DNA from: Maniola hyperantus
Lineage: Eukaryota > Arthropoda > Insecta > Lepidoptera > Nymphalidae
Assembly: GCF_902806685.2 (NCBI RefSeq)
Contig: NC_048546.1
Coordinates: 744,001-808,000, forward strand
Length of the DNA stretch: 64,000 bases
Direction of reading: 5' to 3'
The notes beneath the pieces were generated by a model. That model had not been told where the DNA came from, made no database searches, and saw only the letters and a program-made list of their open reading frames with translations. The first letter of the stretch is position 1, and each line of letters begins with the position of its first letter. The translations under genes and the position numbers were made by a program. This document shows positions 45,121-57,558 of the stretch, one piece after another.

Positions 45121-45258
45121 CAAAGATGTGTGAAGTCTGCCAATCCGCACTTGGCCAGCGTGGTAGACTATGGCCAAAACCCTTCTCACTCTGAGAGGAG
45201 ACCCGCACTCTATAGTGAGCCGGCGATGAGTTGATTATTATTATTATTATTTTTTTTT
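45121..45258 (+). mobile_element. tRNA-derived SINE, 3' part
   Basis: gtgtgaagtctgccaatccg, gagaggagacccgcactcta tagtgagccggcgatgagtt and a TTA-rich tail. Confidence 0.78.
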
Positions 45259-45557
45259 TTTTTTATAATGTAGTGGAGGATTCTGTAACATTAATCTAGA
45301 TACGTGTCCTAACCACAAGGTAAAGTCTTCACAGTCTAGTTGCAACTTGTTGTAGGGTAATGGCTAGGTAGTAGGTAGTAGGTAGTTGTGTGGAAGTGTA
45401 ATGAAAGGCACTCTCGGCGCAGTCCCGCGGGAGGGCTGGCGTGTAATTGGCGCGGGTTACGACCTCGCCCTCCCGCCCTCCAGATACCCGTCGAGATGAG
45501 GCTGATCGCTAATGTGACGCCTGATGCTTCCTACCAATTACTGACACCACACACTCA

Positions 45558-45769
45558 TCCATACTAATATTATAAATGCGAAAGTGTGTCTGTCTGTCTG
45601 CTAGCTTTTCACGGCTCAACCGTTCAACCGATTTTGACGAAATTCAGTGCAGAGATAGCTTGCATCCCAGGGAAGGACATAGGCTGCTTTTAGCCTGGAA
45701 AATTGAAGAGTTCCCACAGGTTTTTTAAAAACCTAAATCTAAGCGGACGAAGTCGCGGGCATCATCTAG
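45558..45769 (+). mobile_element. Lep1-like Helitron (type II), full length
   Basis: tccatactaatattataaat to gcgggcatcatctag. Confidence 0.83.
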
Positions 45770-46014
45770 TTTTATATAGTATTTCTGACTAGCATTAGCA
45801 AATGTTTAGTTTTCTTTCATTATAGTATAGGTATTGTCTAATAGTGACGTCCGATTATAGGTAACTGCTTCTATACAATTTTTTTTTGGAAAGTGACTAC
45901 TTTTATAATTCATGGCATATATTACTCAGTTAGTTATTATTGTCATAATCTGTATTGTATGTTTAATAAATAAAATAAAAATAAAATAAAATATTTGACA
46001 TAGGTATCGTCGAT

Positions 46015-46076
46015 TCAGGATCAAACCAATAGTTCCCTCGCTCTAGGTAACTCTGCCACTAGACTATCGCGGCTAC
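46015..46076 (-). mobile_element. tRNA-like SINE head, minus strand
   Basis: In minus sense gccgcgatagtctagtggca (A box) and ttggtttgatcctgaatcga (B box). Confidence 0.6.
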
Positions 46077-46079
46077 ACC

Positions 46080-46765
46080 AAACACACACACACAACTGTA
46101 CAACACTGCCATAACAGCTACGAGTGAATTCCAATGAAGTTTCCCACCAAACGTCCAGTCTGCTCATAATTTCTCATTTTCTAACAAAAGACGGGATGGG
46201 AGGGAACAAATTGCAACAGGAGTTGTTCAGTTGTTACGGCTAAGTTCAGACTTCATTATTCAACATCTGTCCGTCTGTCTGTCGCGAGTTCGCGAGCAGC
46301 TAACCGTGCAAATGCATCTGCTCGGATTAATTCAAAACTGAAGATTAGATGTACCTAATAATAACTGAGTTTATTATACACGTAACAATCCCTGTATGAT
46401 GCTGATGTGATGATGCTGAATCTTGAGTCTGAGTCCAGTTTACTCTGTATGCGTTGCCAAAGCCATTATAATATGCTTGTGTCATAATTGATCATTTATA
46501 CTAATATTATAAAGAGGTAAAGTTTGTAAGTTTGATTGTAGGAAGTAATCTCTTATTGATCACATGCGTAGAGGTTTACCGAGAGGTTTACTCTTTATAC
46601 TAACCTAACTGTAACATTAACCTGATCAAGGCACAAAATTACTATTACAGCCAATCAATCAAAATGGCGACCTAAACACAAAAGCATTCAATAGTCGCCG
46701 AGTCCCGAGCTAGAGCGAGACTAGCTTTAAAATTCATCAACCACCCGTATTTATACAATCGACTA
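46080..46765. other. Intron, nothing recognised
   Basis: AT-rich; contains a short AC run and scattered Helitron-like scraps only. Confidence 0.4.
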
Positions 46766-46768
46766 ATA

Positions 46769-46984
46769 TCTATATATATAAAAGGAAAAGGTGACTGACT
46801 GACTGATCTATCAACGCACAGCCTAAACTACTGGACGGATCGGGCTGAAATTTGGCATGCAGCTAGCTATTATAACGTAGGCGTCCGCTAAGAAAGGATT
46901 TTTTGAAAATTCAACCCTAAGGGGGAGAAATAGGGGTTTGAAATATATGTAGTCCACGCGGACGAAGTCGAGAGCATAAGCTAG
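46769..46984 (+). mobile_element. Lep1-like Helitron (type I), full length
   Basis: tctatatatataaaaggaaa to cgagagcataagctag. Confidence 0.82.
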
Positions 46985-47311
46985 TTTTTTAATAAGTGCG
47001 ATTTTTAAAACTATTTCACCAGTGGAAGTGAATGAAAATTATAATTACTATAGTCGCTAGTACGATATATACTCATTTATTCATCTACGTACAAAATGAG
47101 GCTTTTGGTCATTAAAAGCTGTTAATTAAAGTTTTTAGACATTATAACTTCAGCCGCAAGTCTAATTCTTTTCAAAAATAATATGATCCTACCTAATTAG
47201 TTAATAGCCGCAAGCAGCAGCTAAGTTCCGTTATCATTATGAGTTAGCACAAATTTTGTACCGTTATCGCGAGAGATACTATTTAGATACCGCTAAAAGC
47301 TTTACAGTAGA

Positions 47312-47527
47312 CTAGCCTACGCCCGCGACTTCGTCCGCGTGGACTACACAAATTTCGAACCCCTATTTCATCCCCTTAGGGGTGGAATTTTCAAAAATCC
47401 TTTCTTAGCGGATGCCTACGTCATAATAGCGATCTGAATGCCAAATTTCAACCCGATCCGTCCAGTAGTTTGAGCTGTGCATTGATAGATCAGTTAGTCA
47501 GTCATCTTTTCGTTTTATATATTTAGA
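47312..47527 (-). mobile_element. Lep1-like Helitron (type I), minus strand
   Basis: ctagcctacgcccgcgactt to cgttttatatatttaga. Confidence 0.82.
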
Positions 47528-47965
47528 TTTTATCTAGATTCATACAAACGGAAATGTGATAAAATAATATGTTGCTTTATATTATATAAGCAAATTGCAT
47601 AAACTGAAAATGCCGATCTTAACTTGCACTGTCATTTAAAACTTTTTATTACTACAACGTAAATTATTATCCTACATGTTACGTAAAAGGAAATACTATT
47701 GTAAAAAATAGTACGCTTTATTTTCAATTTAGAAAAACTGGTCAAGTGCGTGTTTGAACACGCATAAGGTAGGGTTCAGTAGATGCTAGTTGCTTGTCCA
47801 AAAATTGTCTAAATACCTCATTATAATGATTTTGAATACCTATTTTATAAGTCATTCGAAGGGGCCACAAAATTTTTCTTTCGACTCTCGCTTCTCATGC
47901 TCATCTCTATTCATTATATTTAAAAAGGCTACATAGACAGACGGATAGATGGACTGGACGTTCCT

Positions 47966-48184
47966 TGTTTTAATCACCATCAGTCGCTGACTACTGAGCA
48001 CGGGTCACCTCTCAGAATTAGAAGGGTTTAGAAACAGGCCACCACGCTGGCCAAGTTCGTTTGGCAGACTTCACACACATTTGAGAACATTATGGAGAAC
48101 TTCAGGCATGCAGATTTCCTCACGATGGTTTCCTTCACCGCTACAGGACGTGATATGACAGGAAGCAACTATGCTTAAAACGCA
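47966..48184 (-). mobile_element. tRNA-derived SINE body, minus strand
   Basis: atcaccatcagtcgctgact, gtcacctctcagaattagaa, ccaccacgctggccaagttc, cttcacacacatttgagaac and ttccttcaccgctacaggac. Confidence 0.75.
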
Positions 48185-48648
48185 TTATATAACTCTTGTT
48201 TTAAATTTCAATGTGGAACCCTAAAAACAGGGTAGTGAAAATCATAAAGCCTGGTACACACTACACAATACACACGTAAGTGAAGACCACTGATGCTCTT
48301 ATATCATCAAAACACAAGTGTATGAACCATGAACTCCCAAGCTACCGGCGAGGAGGTACTAGGGAGGTACTAGGGAGGTACTGGGTAGGTAAGTACCACT
48401 ACCTCGAGTGGGGAGGATGCTTTTAAACGAAACCAGAGTAGAGTGCCGGTAAAAGGTATCCCGTCAAGTGTTTTTCATCTATTCTATAGTATGAAAACCT
48501 TTGTCTAGTATTTTTACCGTTTTAAACTTAAATTTTGAAATAGTTTTGTATGGTACAATATATAAAATATTTCATTGTATCTAGTTTAAGCATCGCTAGA
48601 CTCAGGATGACAATAATACTTCGTTACACATTATATTTAGGTAAATAT

Positions 48649-49078
48649 CCACACTAATATATTATGTATTACTAGCTTATGCTTGCGACTTCATCAGCGT
48701 GGACTACAAAAATTTCAAACCCCTATTTCATCCCCTTAGGGGTTGAATTTTCAAAAATCTTTTCTTAGCGGATGCCTACGTCATAATGACTATCTGCATG
48801 CCAAATTTCAGCCCGATCCGTCCTGTTGTTTGAGCTGTGCATTGATAGATCAGTCAGTTTCCTTTTCTTCCAACCTTTTCTTGTTATATATTTAGATAAA
48901 TGCGATAGTGTGTATATCTGCCTGTTTGTCACCTTTTCACGGGATATAAGCTAAACCGATTTTGCCGAAATTAGATACAGAGATAGTTTACACTCGGAAG
49001 ACGGAGATATGCTACTTTTTATATTTAATGAGAAAATAAGAGAGTTCCCACGGTGTTTAAAAAAACTAAATCCTAAAT
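48649..49078 (+). mobile_element. Type II Helitron interrupted by a type I Helitron
   Basis: The type II start (ccacactaatatattatgta) is at 48650 and its continuation (aaatgcgatagtgtgtat) at 48897. Between them lies a complete minus-strand type I copy (48672-48896). Confidence 0.7.
48672..48896 (-). mobile_element. Lep1-like Helitron (type I), nested
   Basis: ctagcttatgcttgcgactt to ttgttatatatttaga; inserted into the type II element around it. Confidence 0.8.
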
Positions 49079-49247
49079 AAAAGCTACGAGGGTTCCAACG
49101 GTCTGAGAAGAGCCAACAACAAACTCGGCGAAATCGATGTTATTATTTTTCTTTAGGAAATCTCAAACAATTATCGTCACGTAAGGTACCTACGCTTGTT
49201 ACGTTACATAAGTCTGCAAAAAAGAATTTTTCCAACGTGTTTCAGTA

Positions 49248-49532
49248 CCCGTAGTACAAGATTTTACGTCTCACCAAACCAAACCAAATTCGAGAGTCGA
49301 AATGCTTCCGCGTTACAGTAAACTGGATCTTAAATGCATTGTTTTAAAGCTCAAGTTTGTCTACACTTCTACAGCCAGCGCTCCAAGCGGAAACATTGCG
49401 AAATTAAAATCAGTGGCATTGAATATTTGACTTCAATTCAAGGCTGTTTAGGTCCATTTTACTGTAACGCGGAAGTATTTCGACTCTCGAATTTGGTTTG
49501 GTTTGGTGAGACGTAAAATCTTGTACTACGGG
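49248..49532. mobile_element. MITE A, copy 2 (285 bp), interrupted at its right end
   Basis: Same arms as 44598-44882. Its last bases, actacggg, are duplicated by the element that follows, and the TA flank reappears at 51788. Confidence 0.85.
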
Positions 49533-51779
49533 CTTGGACGATCTAACCTATGGACTTGTAACGCGCCTAATATTACGAATAAAAATTTCTGTCACTTTTG
49601 GTGCGGGACGAGGAAACACTACATAGACAACTTGACACACTGACTCAACAAAGTTTTGTGTCATTATTAACACACACATATCTAAATCTTCAACACTACT
49701 ACATTTTACGCACACTAATAAGTTATATACATCAACATACAAAGACATTACGAGTGTAAGACAGTCAAATTGATTTGCGATGCTACCGTATCGATATTTT
49801 AAAATATATCGATAGTTTTTCAGAAACAAAAGTAGAAGTAAGAATTTATTACTCGTATTTAATTACTTAAAACCAGTGTTTGGTCAGCGTAGCGTATTCT
49901 TGCATACATTCACCTCACTTAATAGGTAATTATCCCAAAAACTAATAATGCAACGTAAAAATAAGAAAAATATTTATTTAAAAAATATGCACATACTTTT
50001 TTACTTATTTTATATCATTTTTAATCTTTTGTATTTTTTTATATAACGAAATTTTCATTTAAAATTTCGATAGTGAAAATGTGCTTATTAATGACTTATA
50101 TTATTATATAATACAAAATAAACCTGACCGCGCAAAAACCTACCAAACATAATTAGTAGGTATATCAATCAATAAAATGTTTTTTTCTTTCCAATCAATC
50201 ATTTATTTATTGCACATTGGGTTTACATGGTAATTCCAATATGGTGTACTCTTTGTCCAAAAAAATTAAATGTAAGTTATTAAATATTACACGTATTGCC
50301 CTTACAAATTAGCAATGCAAAAATTTTCTCAATACCTGCCGCTTTTACCCCACAGCAAAATTCCATAAGACATATATGATACTATGAAAATAAATTAGTA
50401 AACACACACGGTGGCCTCTTCTATTTTTAACACGTCATTATTTACCATTAGGTTAATGTTATGTATATTCTTGGCGATTCTCTCTGTAAAAATATCGAAA
50501 TCTGTAAAAATAAAACGATTATGATAAATTATTACCTAATCCTCATCCTTGAGAAAGGTACACCTTTTAGCTACAAATTACCCAGTTCAGAGACACCCTA
50601 CCCCGTTTCTCGCCTATCACTAAAATTGCGTTGCTTTAATATTTTTTTAAATGTATTAAGTACGTGAAATCACAGAAATCGACCAGTTTTATTACAAGTA
50701 TAGGTAGCGAAAAAATTGTGGTAATTAATAATAACTATTCTTTACTTGACTTGAAGACGGTAATTTAGTCGTTAATAATAAAGAAAATGTTTTCATCGAT
50801 ATCGATAATCGAACCGCAATCACTATCACATGATTCTTAAAAATCGAACCTTATGTCCTATGCAATTAAATCTAATACTGAAAAATTTGGTAAAAATAAC
50901 ACAATAGTCTCGTGGGGAGTGCGGTATACTATAGACGGAGAGCCAGGGCCCAAAATACTGTTTGAATTTACTAAGGCTAATTTTTTTATAGTTCATTAGA
51001 ATGGTTGCGTACACAAACATACTGCGGTCAGTCAAGTGAACCTGAGAACAGTGACTCAGGTGCGCTATCAAAGGTGTCGTACCTGCGAGGTAATAAAATG
51101 AATTTACTAAGGCTGAAAATTGTTATATAACTTGTATATTGCATATAAATAAAAGTTGTAATGGTTAGTCAGCAGAATATGGGGACAGAGCTGGTCAGTA
51201 TGCGCAAAAAATTAGCCTTAGTAAATTCAAACAGTTTTTTGGGCGCTGGCTCTCCGTCTTTAGTATACCGCACTTCCCACGAGACTAGTGTTATTTTTAC
51301 TACTACGTAATTTCATGCTGTTCACGCGTATTCAAATTTTAACCTAATTTGTATATAACGAGGGTTGCAATTGTTTAGAAAAAACAAAATATAGTCTCGT
51401 GAGAAGTGTGACTCGTTTCTACCGAATTATTACGTACTCAATTACTGAATCGGTAAAGTTCTCGATTGTTATTTTATTATAATAATTTATGTAATTTAAT
51501 TTATAGAAAGCGTTTATTACACCAAAAATACTTACTTATGAAATGAAATTCCATCTTTTTGTAAATTTGATGTGTTTGATTTGTTCTTGCACTCACTAAC
51601 GGCACAAACAGGCATTTTTCACCCAGCGTGTAAGACGTCGTCACACATCGAAAACGATTCTGACAATGACAAAATCGATTCCGCAAACAGTGTTTATAAA
51701 CGCAGTGGATTAAAAATCCATTACTATTGACAGAGGGGAATAATCATGCGAGGCGCGTCCTTAGGTTAGATCGTCCAAG
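49533..51779. mobile_element. DNA element B, 2247 bp, 8-bp target duplication
   Basis: Ends cttggacgatctaaccta / taggttagatcgtccaag are perfect 18-bp inverted repeats. actacggg occurs immediately on both sides (49525-49532 and 51780-51787). The interior lacks a transposase frame, so it is non-autonomous. An 8-bp duplication fits hAT, P, Merlin, MULE or Zisupton types; the terminal bases do not decide between them. Confidence 0.88.
50890..51300. mobile_element. MITE C nested in element B
   Basis: gtaaaaataacacaatagtc tcgtgggg...gcggtatact and its inverse near 51210-51300 give arms of about 95 bp, including aatttactaaggctaa. A related half-arm (atagtctcgtgagaagtg) is at 51392. Confidence 0.8.
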
Positions 51780-51964
51780 ACTACGGGTACTGATTTTCTG
51801 ATAGTAATAACGCGATACGAAATGCAAACACAATGGTTTGATGTTGGTGGTGTAATTTGAATATTTATATCCTAATAGCCCTTTTTAGCAGCTTAACAAT
51901 TCAGAATTAGTTTCGAGAAAATACGTTAGGTTAGGTACAGCTGAATTGCAAAGTATCCAAAAAA

Positions 51965-52314
51965 AATTGTACTAATATTATACATGCGAAAGTATGTGAC
52001 AGACACACCTACCTCTCTCTGCTACCTTCCACGGCCTATCCGTTTAACCGATTTTGATGTCTCTTCCCGGCGACGTAGGTAGATACTTACTTTAATTGTC
52101 CCAGAAAATCAGAGTTCCCACTGGATTATCATGAGCCTAAATCCAGCCATGAAATCGCGGGCATATAAAAGTCCTGACTGACTGACTAACTGAATACTGT
52201 TAAAGAGTAGGTATCCACTAAGAAAGGATTTTTCGAAATTCCACCCCTAATTGAGTTGAATGGGAGTTTGAAATTTATGTAGTCCACGCGGACGAAATCG
52301 CAAGCATAAGCTAG
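51965..52314 (+). mobile_element. Fused Helitron remnants (type II then type I)
   Basis: tactaatattatacatgcga to aaatcgcgggcatataaaag, then a type I rear half ending gcaagcataagctag at 52314. Confidence 0.65.
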
Positions 52315-52623
52315 TGTAGTTAAAAAATAATGTTTTAATCTACAGATGGGTACCGCTGTCAAAAATAATGGTTTGATTTTTTCTCCTACTTGTTAGTGCG
52401 GTAGATTATGAGGACTCTTTAGGTCTCGTTATGCAGCCAGATTTTTGGAAAATAAAATAAAAATAATCACTTCACGGATTTATGCAATTCAGTGCGTTCT
52501 TGTACCGTTGAACTCACGTTGAACTATTGAGGTTTTGAAAACCTCTATAGTTGATATAATCAACCTATCAATATAACACCATACTAAGTATAATGTTTTA
52601 CAAATAACAATAAATAGATAATT

Positions 52624-52833
52624 GCTAGATGATGCCCGCAACTTTGCATGGATTTAGGTTTTTTAAAAATTGTAAAAAAGTAGCCTATATTCTTCCCCGG
52701 GATGTTAGCTATCTCTGTACCTTTCATCAAAATCGGTCTTGGGCCGTGAAAAGCTAGCAAGCAGACAGACAGTCATACAGACAGACAGACAGATAGACAG
52801 ACACACTTTCGCAATTTACAATATTAGTATCAT
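52624..52833 (-). mobile_element. Lep1-like Helitron (type II), minus strand
   Basis: ctagatgatgcccgcaactt to cactttcgcaatttacaata ttagtatc, with a GACA run. Confidence 0.76.
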
Positions 52834-52839
52834 TGACTT

Positions 52840-53035
52840 ATGGACAGGGCTATTGAACAAACAAAATGGCACCGATTCAGCGGTGCTTTAGCACCAATGT
52901 AATCTCAGTGACGTCTGGATTTCAAACGGGTCGTTCATTAGTATCTAAGAGGTGGCGCTGATTATTTTGGTTCCAAAACCGTGAAAAATTTTGTTCGCTT
53001 GGGCATATCTTATCATTTATATCGATGATTAGTAT
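52840..53035 (-). repeat. Unclassified repeat, copy 2 (inverted relative to 35665)
   Basis: ggacagggctattgaacaaa, ggtgctttagcaccaatgta, gaggtggcgctgattatttt and cgcttgggcatatcttatca mirror 35665-35870. Confidence 0.75.
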
Positions 53036-53394
53036 GGATTAATTACTCGTAAACTTCAGTATTTAATAGACTAGATTCGCAAGTGGCTCAATATGACCCA
53101 GTCAGTAAGTAACGAAGAGCTCTATTTGTTCTAACTTAGATTCAGATTGTCTCGGGGGCGGTGCAACTTGCCCGGGGCGGCGCACTGCGGCACTGTGGAA
53201 CCTTTCCGGAGGCCTTTTGGCACAATTAACATATAAAATTCAGCTACAATCAGATATAACCTCTTCGCGTTATGCGTATTTGCCTTGGCGTGAAAACGTT
53301 CATTACGAAGTATATACAATAGAAGTTAAGAATAATGAGAAATAAGTTAATGAGAAACGGTGCAATTATTGAAAATGCGCGGGACTTCAATTAC

Positions 53395-53560
53395 TTTTAT
53401 ACGTGGCATAATATTTTATATCAAATCTTTGAAAAAACCAACCGCCGAGTTTCTTGCTAGTTCTTCTCGGTAGGAAAGGCATTCCGATTTCCGAACCAGT
53501 GGTAGATGCATTTGACGATTTAAAAGTACTTGTAAAAGTATAATTGAATTTAGAGACAAA
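53395..53560 (+). mobile_element. Jockey-like LINE 3' UTR fragment
   Basis: ccgccgagtttcttgctagt tcttctcggtaggaaaggca tt matches the 3' UTR at 10195-10300. Confidence 0.8.
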
Positions 53561-53810
53561 TAGAGTTGATTTTTCAAAAATCCAACTCCTAAACATGCGA
53601 AACATTCGAAATTCAATCAGAAAAAATACTTTCGTTTGTGATTGGTTGGTGACTCTTAAATTGTTAGCGCCCACGGAGATTTTTGGCTCTATCATTTGAT
53701 AGTATCATTTGTAACCATCGACGTATCGTACAGAGAAAGCACTATAAAAACTTTTTTCCGCGGTTAGGATATAATAATGTACTTGCGGCTAAAGTGGAAA
53801 GGACAGGGTG

Positions 53811-56456
53811 TGTGGCATTGACTAATTCAGTACCAAAACGGGACATGTAGCCCCGCTGAGCTGTGTGGCTCAGTGTGGCATTGACTAATTCAGTACCAAA
53901 ACGGGACATGTAGCCCCGCTGAGCTGTGTGGCTCAGTGTGGCATTGACTAATTCAGTACCAAAACGGGACATGTAGCCCCGCTGAGCTGTGTGGCTCAGT
54001 GTGGCATTGACTAATTCAGTACCAAAACGGGACATGTAGCCCCGCTGAGCTGTGTGGCTCAGTGTGGCATTGACTAATTCAGTACCAAAACGGGACATGT
54101 AGCCCCGCTGAGCTGTGTGGCTCAGTGTGGCATTGACTAATTCAGTACCAAAACGGGACATGTAGCCCCGCTGAGCTGTGTGGCTCAGTGTGGCATTGAC
54201 TAATTCAGTACCAAAACGGGACATGTAGCCCCGCTGAGCTGTGTGGCTCAGTGTGGCATTGACTAATTCAGTACCAAAACGGGACATGTAGCCCCGCTGA
54301 GCTGTGTGGCTCAGTGTGGCATTGACTAATTCAGTACCAAAACGGGACATGTAGCCCCGCTGAGCTGTGTGGCTCAGTGTGGCATTGACTAATTCAGTAC
54401 CAAAACGGGACATGTAGCCCCGCTGAGCTGTGTGGCTCAGTGTGGCATTGACTAATTCAGTACCAAAACGGGACATGTAGCCCCGCTGAGCTGTGTGGCT
54501 CAGTGTGGCATTGACTAATTCAGTACCAAAACGGGACATGTAGCCCCGCTGAGCTGTGTGGCTCAGTGTGGCATTGACTAATTCAGTACCAAAACGGGAC
54601 ATGTAGCCCCGCTGAGCTGTGTGGCTCAGTGTGGCATTGACTAATTCAGTACCAAAACGGGACATGTAGCCCCGCTGAGCTGTGTGGCTCAGTGTGGCAT
54701 TGACTAATTCAGTACCAAAACGGGACATGTAGCCCCGCTGAGCTGTGTGGCTCAGTGTGGCATTGACTAATTCAGTACCAAAACGGGACATGTAGCCCCG
54801 CTGAGCTGTGTGGCTCAGTGTGGCATTGACTAATTCAGTACCAAAACGGGACATGTAGCCCCGCTGAGCTGTGTGGCTCAGTGTGGCATTGACTAATTCA
54901 GTACCAAAACGGGACATGTAGCCCCGCTGAGCTGTGTGGCTCAGTGTGGCATTGACTAATTCAGTACCAAAACGGGACATGTAGCCCCGCTGAGCTGTGT
55001 GGCTCAGTGTGGCATTGACTAATTCAGTACCAAAACGGGACATGTAGCCCCGCTGAGCTGTGTGGCTCAGTGTGGCATTGACTAATTCAGTACCAAAACG
55101 GGACATGTAGCCCCGCTGAGCTGTGTGGCTCAGTGTGGCATTGACTAATTCAGTACCAAAACGGGACATGTAGCCCCGCTGAGCTGTGTGGCTCAGTGTG
55201 GCATTGACTAATTCAGTACCAAAACGGGACATGTAGCCCCGCTGAGCTGTGTGGCTCAGTGTGGCATTGACTAATTCAGTACCAAAACGGGACATGTAGC
55301 CCCGCTGAGCTGTGTGGCTCAGTGTGGCATTGACTAATTCAGTACCAAAACGGGACATGTAGCCCCGCTGAGCTGTGTGGCTCAGTGTGGCATTGACTAA
55401 TTCAGTACCAAAACGGGACATGTAGCCCCGCTGAGCTGTGTGGCTCAGTGTGGCATTGACTAATTCAGTACCAAAACGGGACATGTAGCCCCGCTGAGCT
55501 GTGTGGCTCAGTGTGGCATTGACTAATTCAGTACCAAAACGGGACATGTAGCCCCGCTGAGCTGTGTGGCTCAGTGTGGCATTGACTAATTCAGTACCAA
55601 AACGGGACATGTAGCCCCGCTGAGCTGTGTGGCTCAGTGTGGCATTGACTAATTCAGTACCAAAACGGGACATGTAGCCCCGCTGAGCTGTGTGGCTCAG
55701 TGTGGCATTGACTAATTCAGTACCAAAACGGGACATGTAGCCCCGCTGAGCTGTGTGGCTCAGTGTGGCATTGACTAATTCAGTACCAAAACGGGACATG
55801 TAGCCCCGCTGAGCTGTGTGGCTCAGTGTGGCATTGACTAATTCAGTACCAAAACGGGACATGTAGCCCCGCTGAGCTGTGTGGCTCAGTGTGGCATTGA
55901 CTAATTCAGTACCAAAACGGGACATGTAGCCCCGCTGAGCTGTGTGGCTCAGTGTGGCATTGACTAATTCAGTACCAAAACGGGACATGTAGCCCCGCTG
56001 AGCTGTGTGGCTCAGTGTGGCATTGACTAATTCAGTACCAAAACGGGACATGTAGCCCCGCTGAGCTGTGTGGCTCAGTGTGGCATTGACTAATTCAGTA
56101 CCAAAACGGGACATGTAGCCCCGCTGAGCTGTGTGGCTCAGTGTGGCATTGACTAATTCAGTACCAAAACGGGACATGTAGCCCCGCTGAGCTGTGTGGC
56201 TCAGTGTGGCATTGACTAATTCAGTACCAAAACGGGACATGTAGCCCCGCTGAGCTGTGTGGCTCAGTGTGGCATTGACTAATTCAGTACCAAAACGGGA
56301 CATGTAGCCCCGCTGAGCTGTGTGGCTCAGTGTGGCATTGACTAATTCAGTACCAAAACGGGACATGTAGCCCCGCTGAGCTGTGTGGCTCAGTGTGGCA
56401 TTGACTAATTCAGTACCAAAACGGGACATGTAGCCCCGCTGAGCTATGTGGCTCAT
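53811..56456. repeat. 63-bp minisatellite, 42 units
   Basis: The unit tgtggcattgactaattcag ... ctgtgtggctcag repeats 42 times over 2646 bp. By eye, all units are identical apart from the last, which has gagctatgtg and ends gctcat. Because 63 is a multiple of three and the minus-strand unit has one stop-free frame, a 904-codon frame (53742-56456) is open through the whole array with a 21-residue period (RGYMSRFGTELVNATLSHTAQ region). The other five frames are closed in every unit. No domain, splice signal or known homologue is recognised, so it is annotated as satellite DNA. Confidence 0.95.
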
Positions 56457-56459
56457 TCG

Positions 56460-56750
56460 GCGGTGAATTAGAGCGGTTGCACAATATTTCCGCGCAATTA
56501 ACTCCGCCGACAGATCTCTGAGAGTCTGCGTCGACGCCCACTGATTACATACTGAGCTGAACTTACAACTCTATTGCTTAAACAAGCAGAGTTCAAAACT
56601 TCTTGGTAATAAAAAGCATAAGTTCAAGTATCAATTCAATTAGCGTCTCAATGTCCGCAGTGGGATAAGCACCTTTAAACTGTTTCTTCTTTGATAGAAA
56701 ATCTAATTAATTAATAAATAAACTTTTATTTCAAGCATATCATCAATATC
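56460..56750. other. Right flank of minisatellite, nothing recognised
   Basis: GC-moderate then AT-rich; no gene signal. Confidence 0.4.
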
Positions 56751-56757
56751 CATACTT

Positions 56758-56945
56758 ACATACTAATATTATAAATGCGAAAGTGTGTCTGTCTGTCTAT
56801 CTGTCTGCTAGCTTTTCACGGCCCAAGAGTTTGATCGATTTTGATGAAATTTGGTATAGAGTTAACTTACATTTCGGGGAAGGACATAGGCTACTTTTTA
56901 TTCCGGAAAATTAAACAGTTCCCAGTGAAATTAAAAAACAAACGT
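56758..56945 (+). mobile_element. Lep1-like Helitron (type II), 3'-truncated
   Basis: atactaatattataaatgcg to cccagtgaaattaaaaaac. Confidence 0.75.
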
Positions 56946-56957
56946 ATGCTTAAACAC

Positions 56958-57063
56958 GTAAACGAGTAGCAGGGAACCACTGGACAAAAACCGTAAGACA
57001 TCGTGGAGTGATCTCTACAACAGAACTTTAGACCAGCAATGGACATCTCACGCTGGAGATGAC
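56958..57063 (+). mobile_element. RTE-like LINE 3' scrap
   Basis: acgagtagcagggaaccact then agaccagcaatggacatctc, the end of the RTE-like family. Confidence 0.6.
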
Positions 57064-57343
57064 CTAACCGGCTACAGATTCAAAAACGTGCACCTACGTT
57101 TATAACAGAGACATTTAACACAACAATGAAATTCATTGTAAAAACAGTACGAAGGGAAATAAAACAAAACCAAACGGATGCGCACAGGACAAAGTTGTGG
57201 CACAGCACAAAACCAACAAAGGATGAAGTGATTACTTCGATTCGTTCGTGAAAATAATACTTTTGCTCTATTTACATTGAATCTTCGACGGTGACTCGCG
57301 AACACTGACCACTAAATCCGCAAACGAAACGCTACGTAATTGA

Positions 57344-57558
57344 AATCTATATAAAAGGAAAAGCTGACTTACTGACTGAATGATCTATAAACGCATAGCT
57401 CATACTACTGGACGGATCGGGCTGAAATTCGGCATGCTGATAGCATTTATGACGTAGACTTCCGCTAAGAAAGGATTTTTGAAAATTCAACCCCTGAGGG
57501 GGTAAAATTAGTTTGAAATTTGTGTAATCCACGCGGACGAAGTCGCGGGCTAAGGTAG
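57344..57558 (+). mobile_element. Lep1-like Helitron (type I)
   Basis: tctatataaaaggaaaagct to gtcgcgggctaaggtag; terminal CTAG mutated. Directly followed by another copy. Confidence 0.76.

Noticed and set aside
49548..49829. 93-codon frame as the transposase of element B
   Set aside because: Too short and without recognisable catalytic or zinc-finger motifs.
53742..56456. 904-codon minus-strand frame as a genuine repeat protein
   Set aside because: It is fully explained by a 63-bp unit whose one frame lacks a stop; the flanks have no exon structure, no domain is recognised and the non-repeat tail is only 22 residues. Kept as a finding, not as a CDS.
53811..56456. CRISPR-like repeat array
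   Set aside because: Units are contiguous with no variable spacers, and the genome is eukaryotic.
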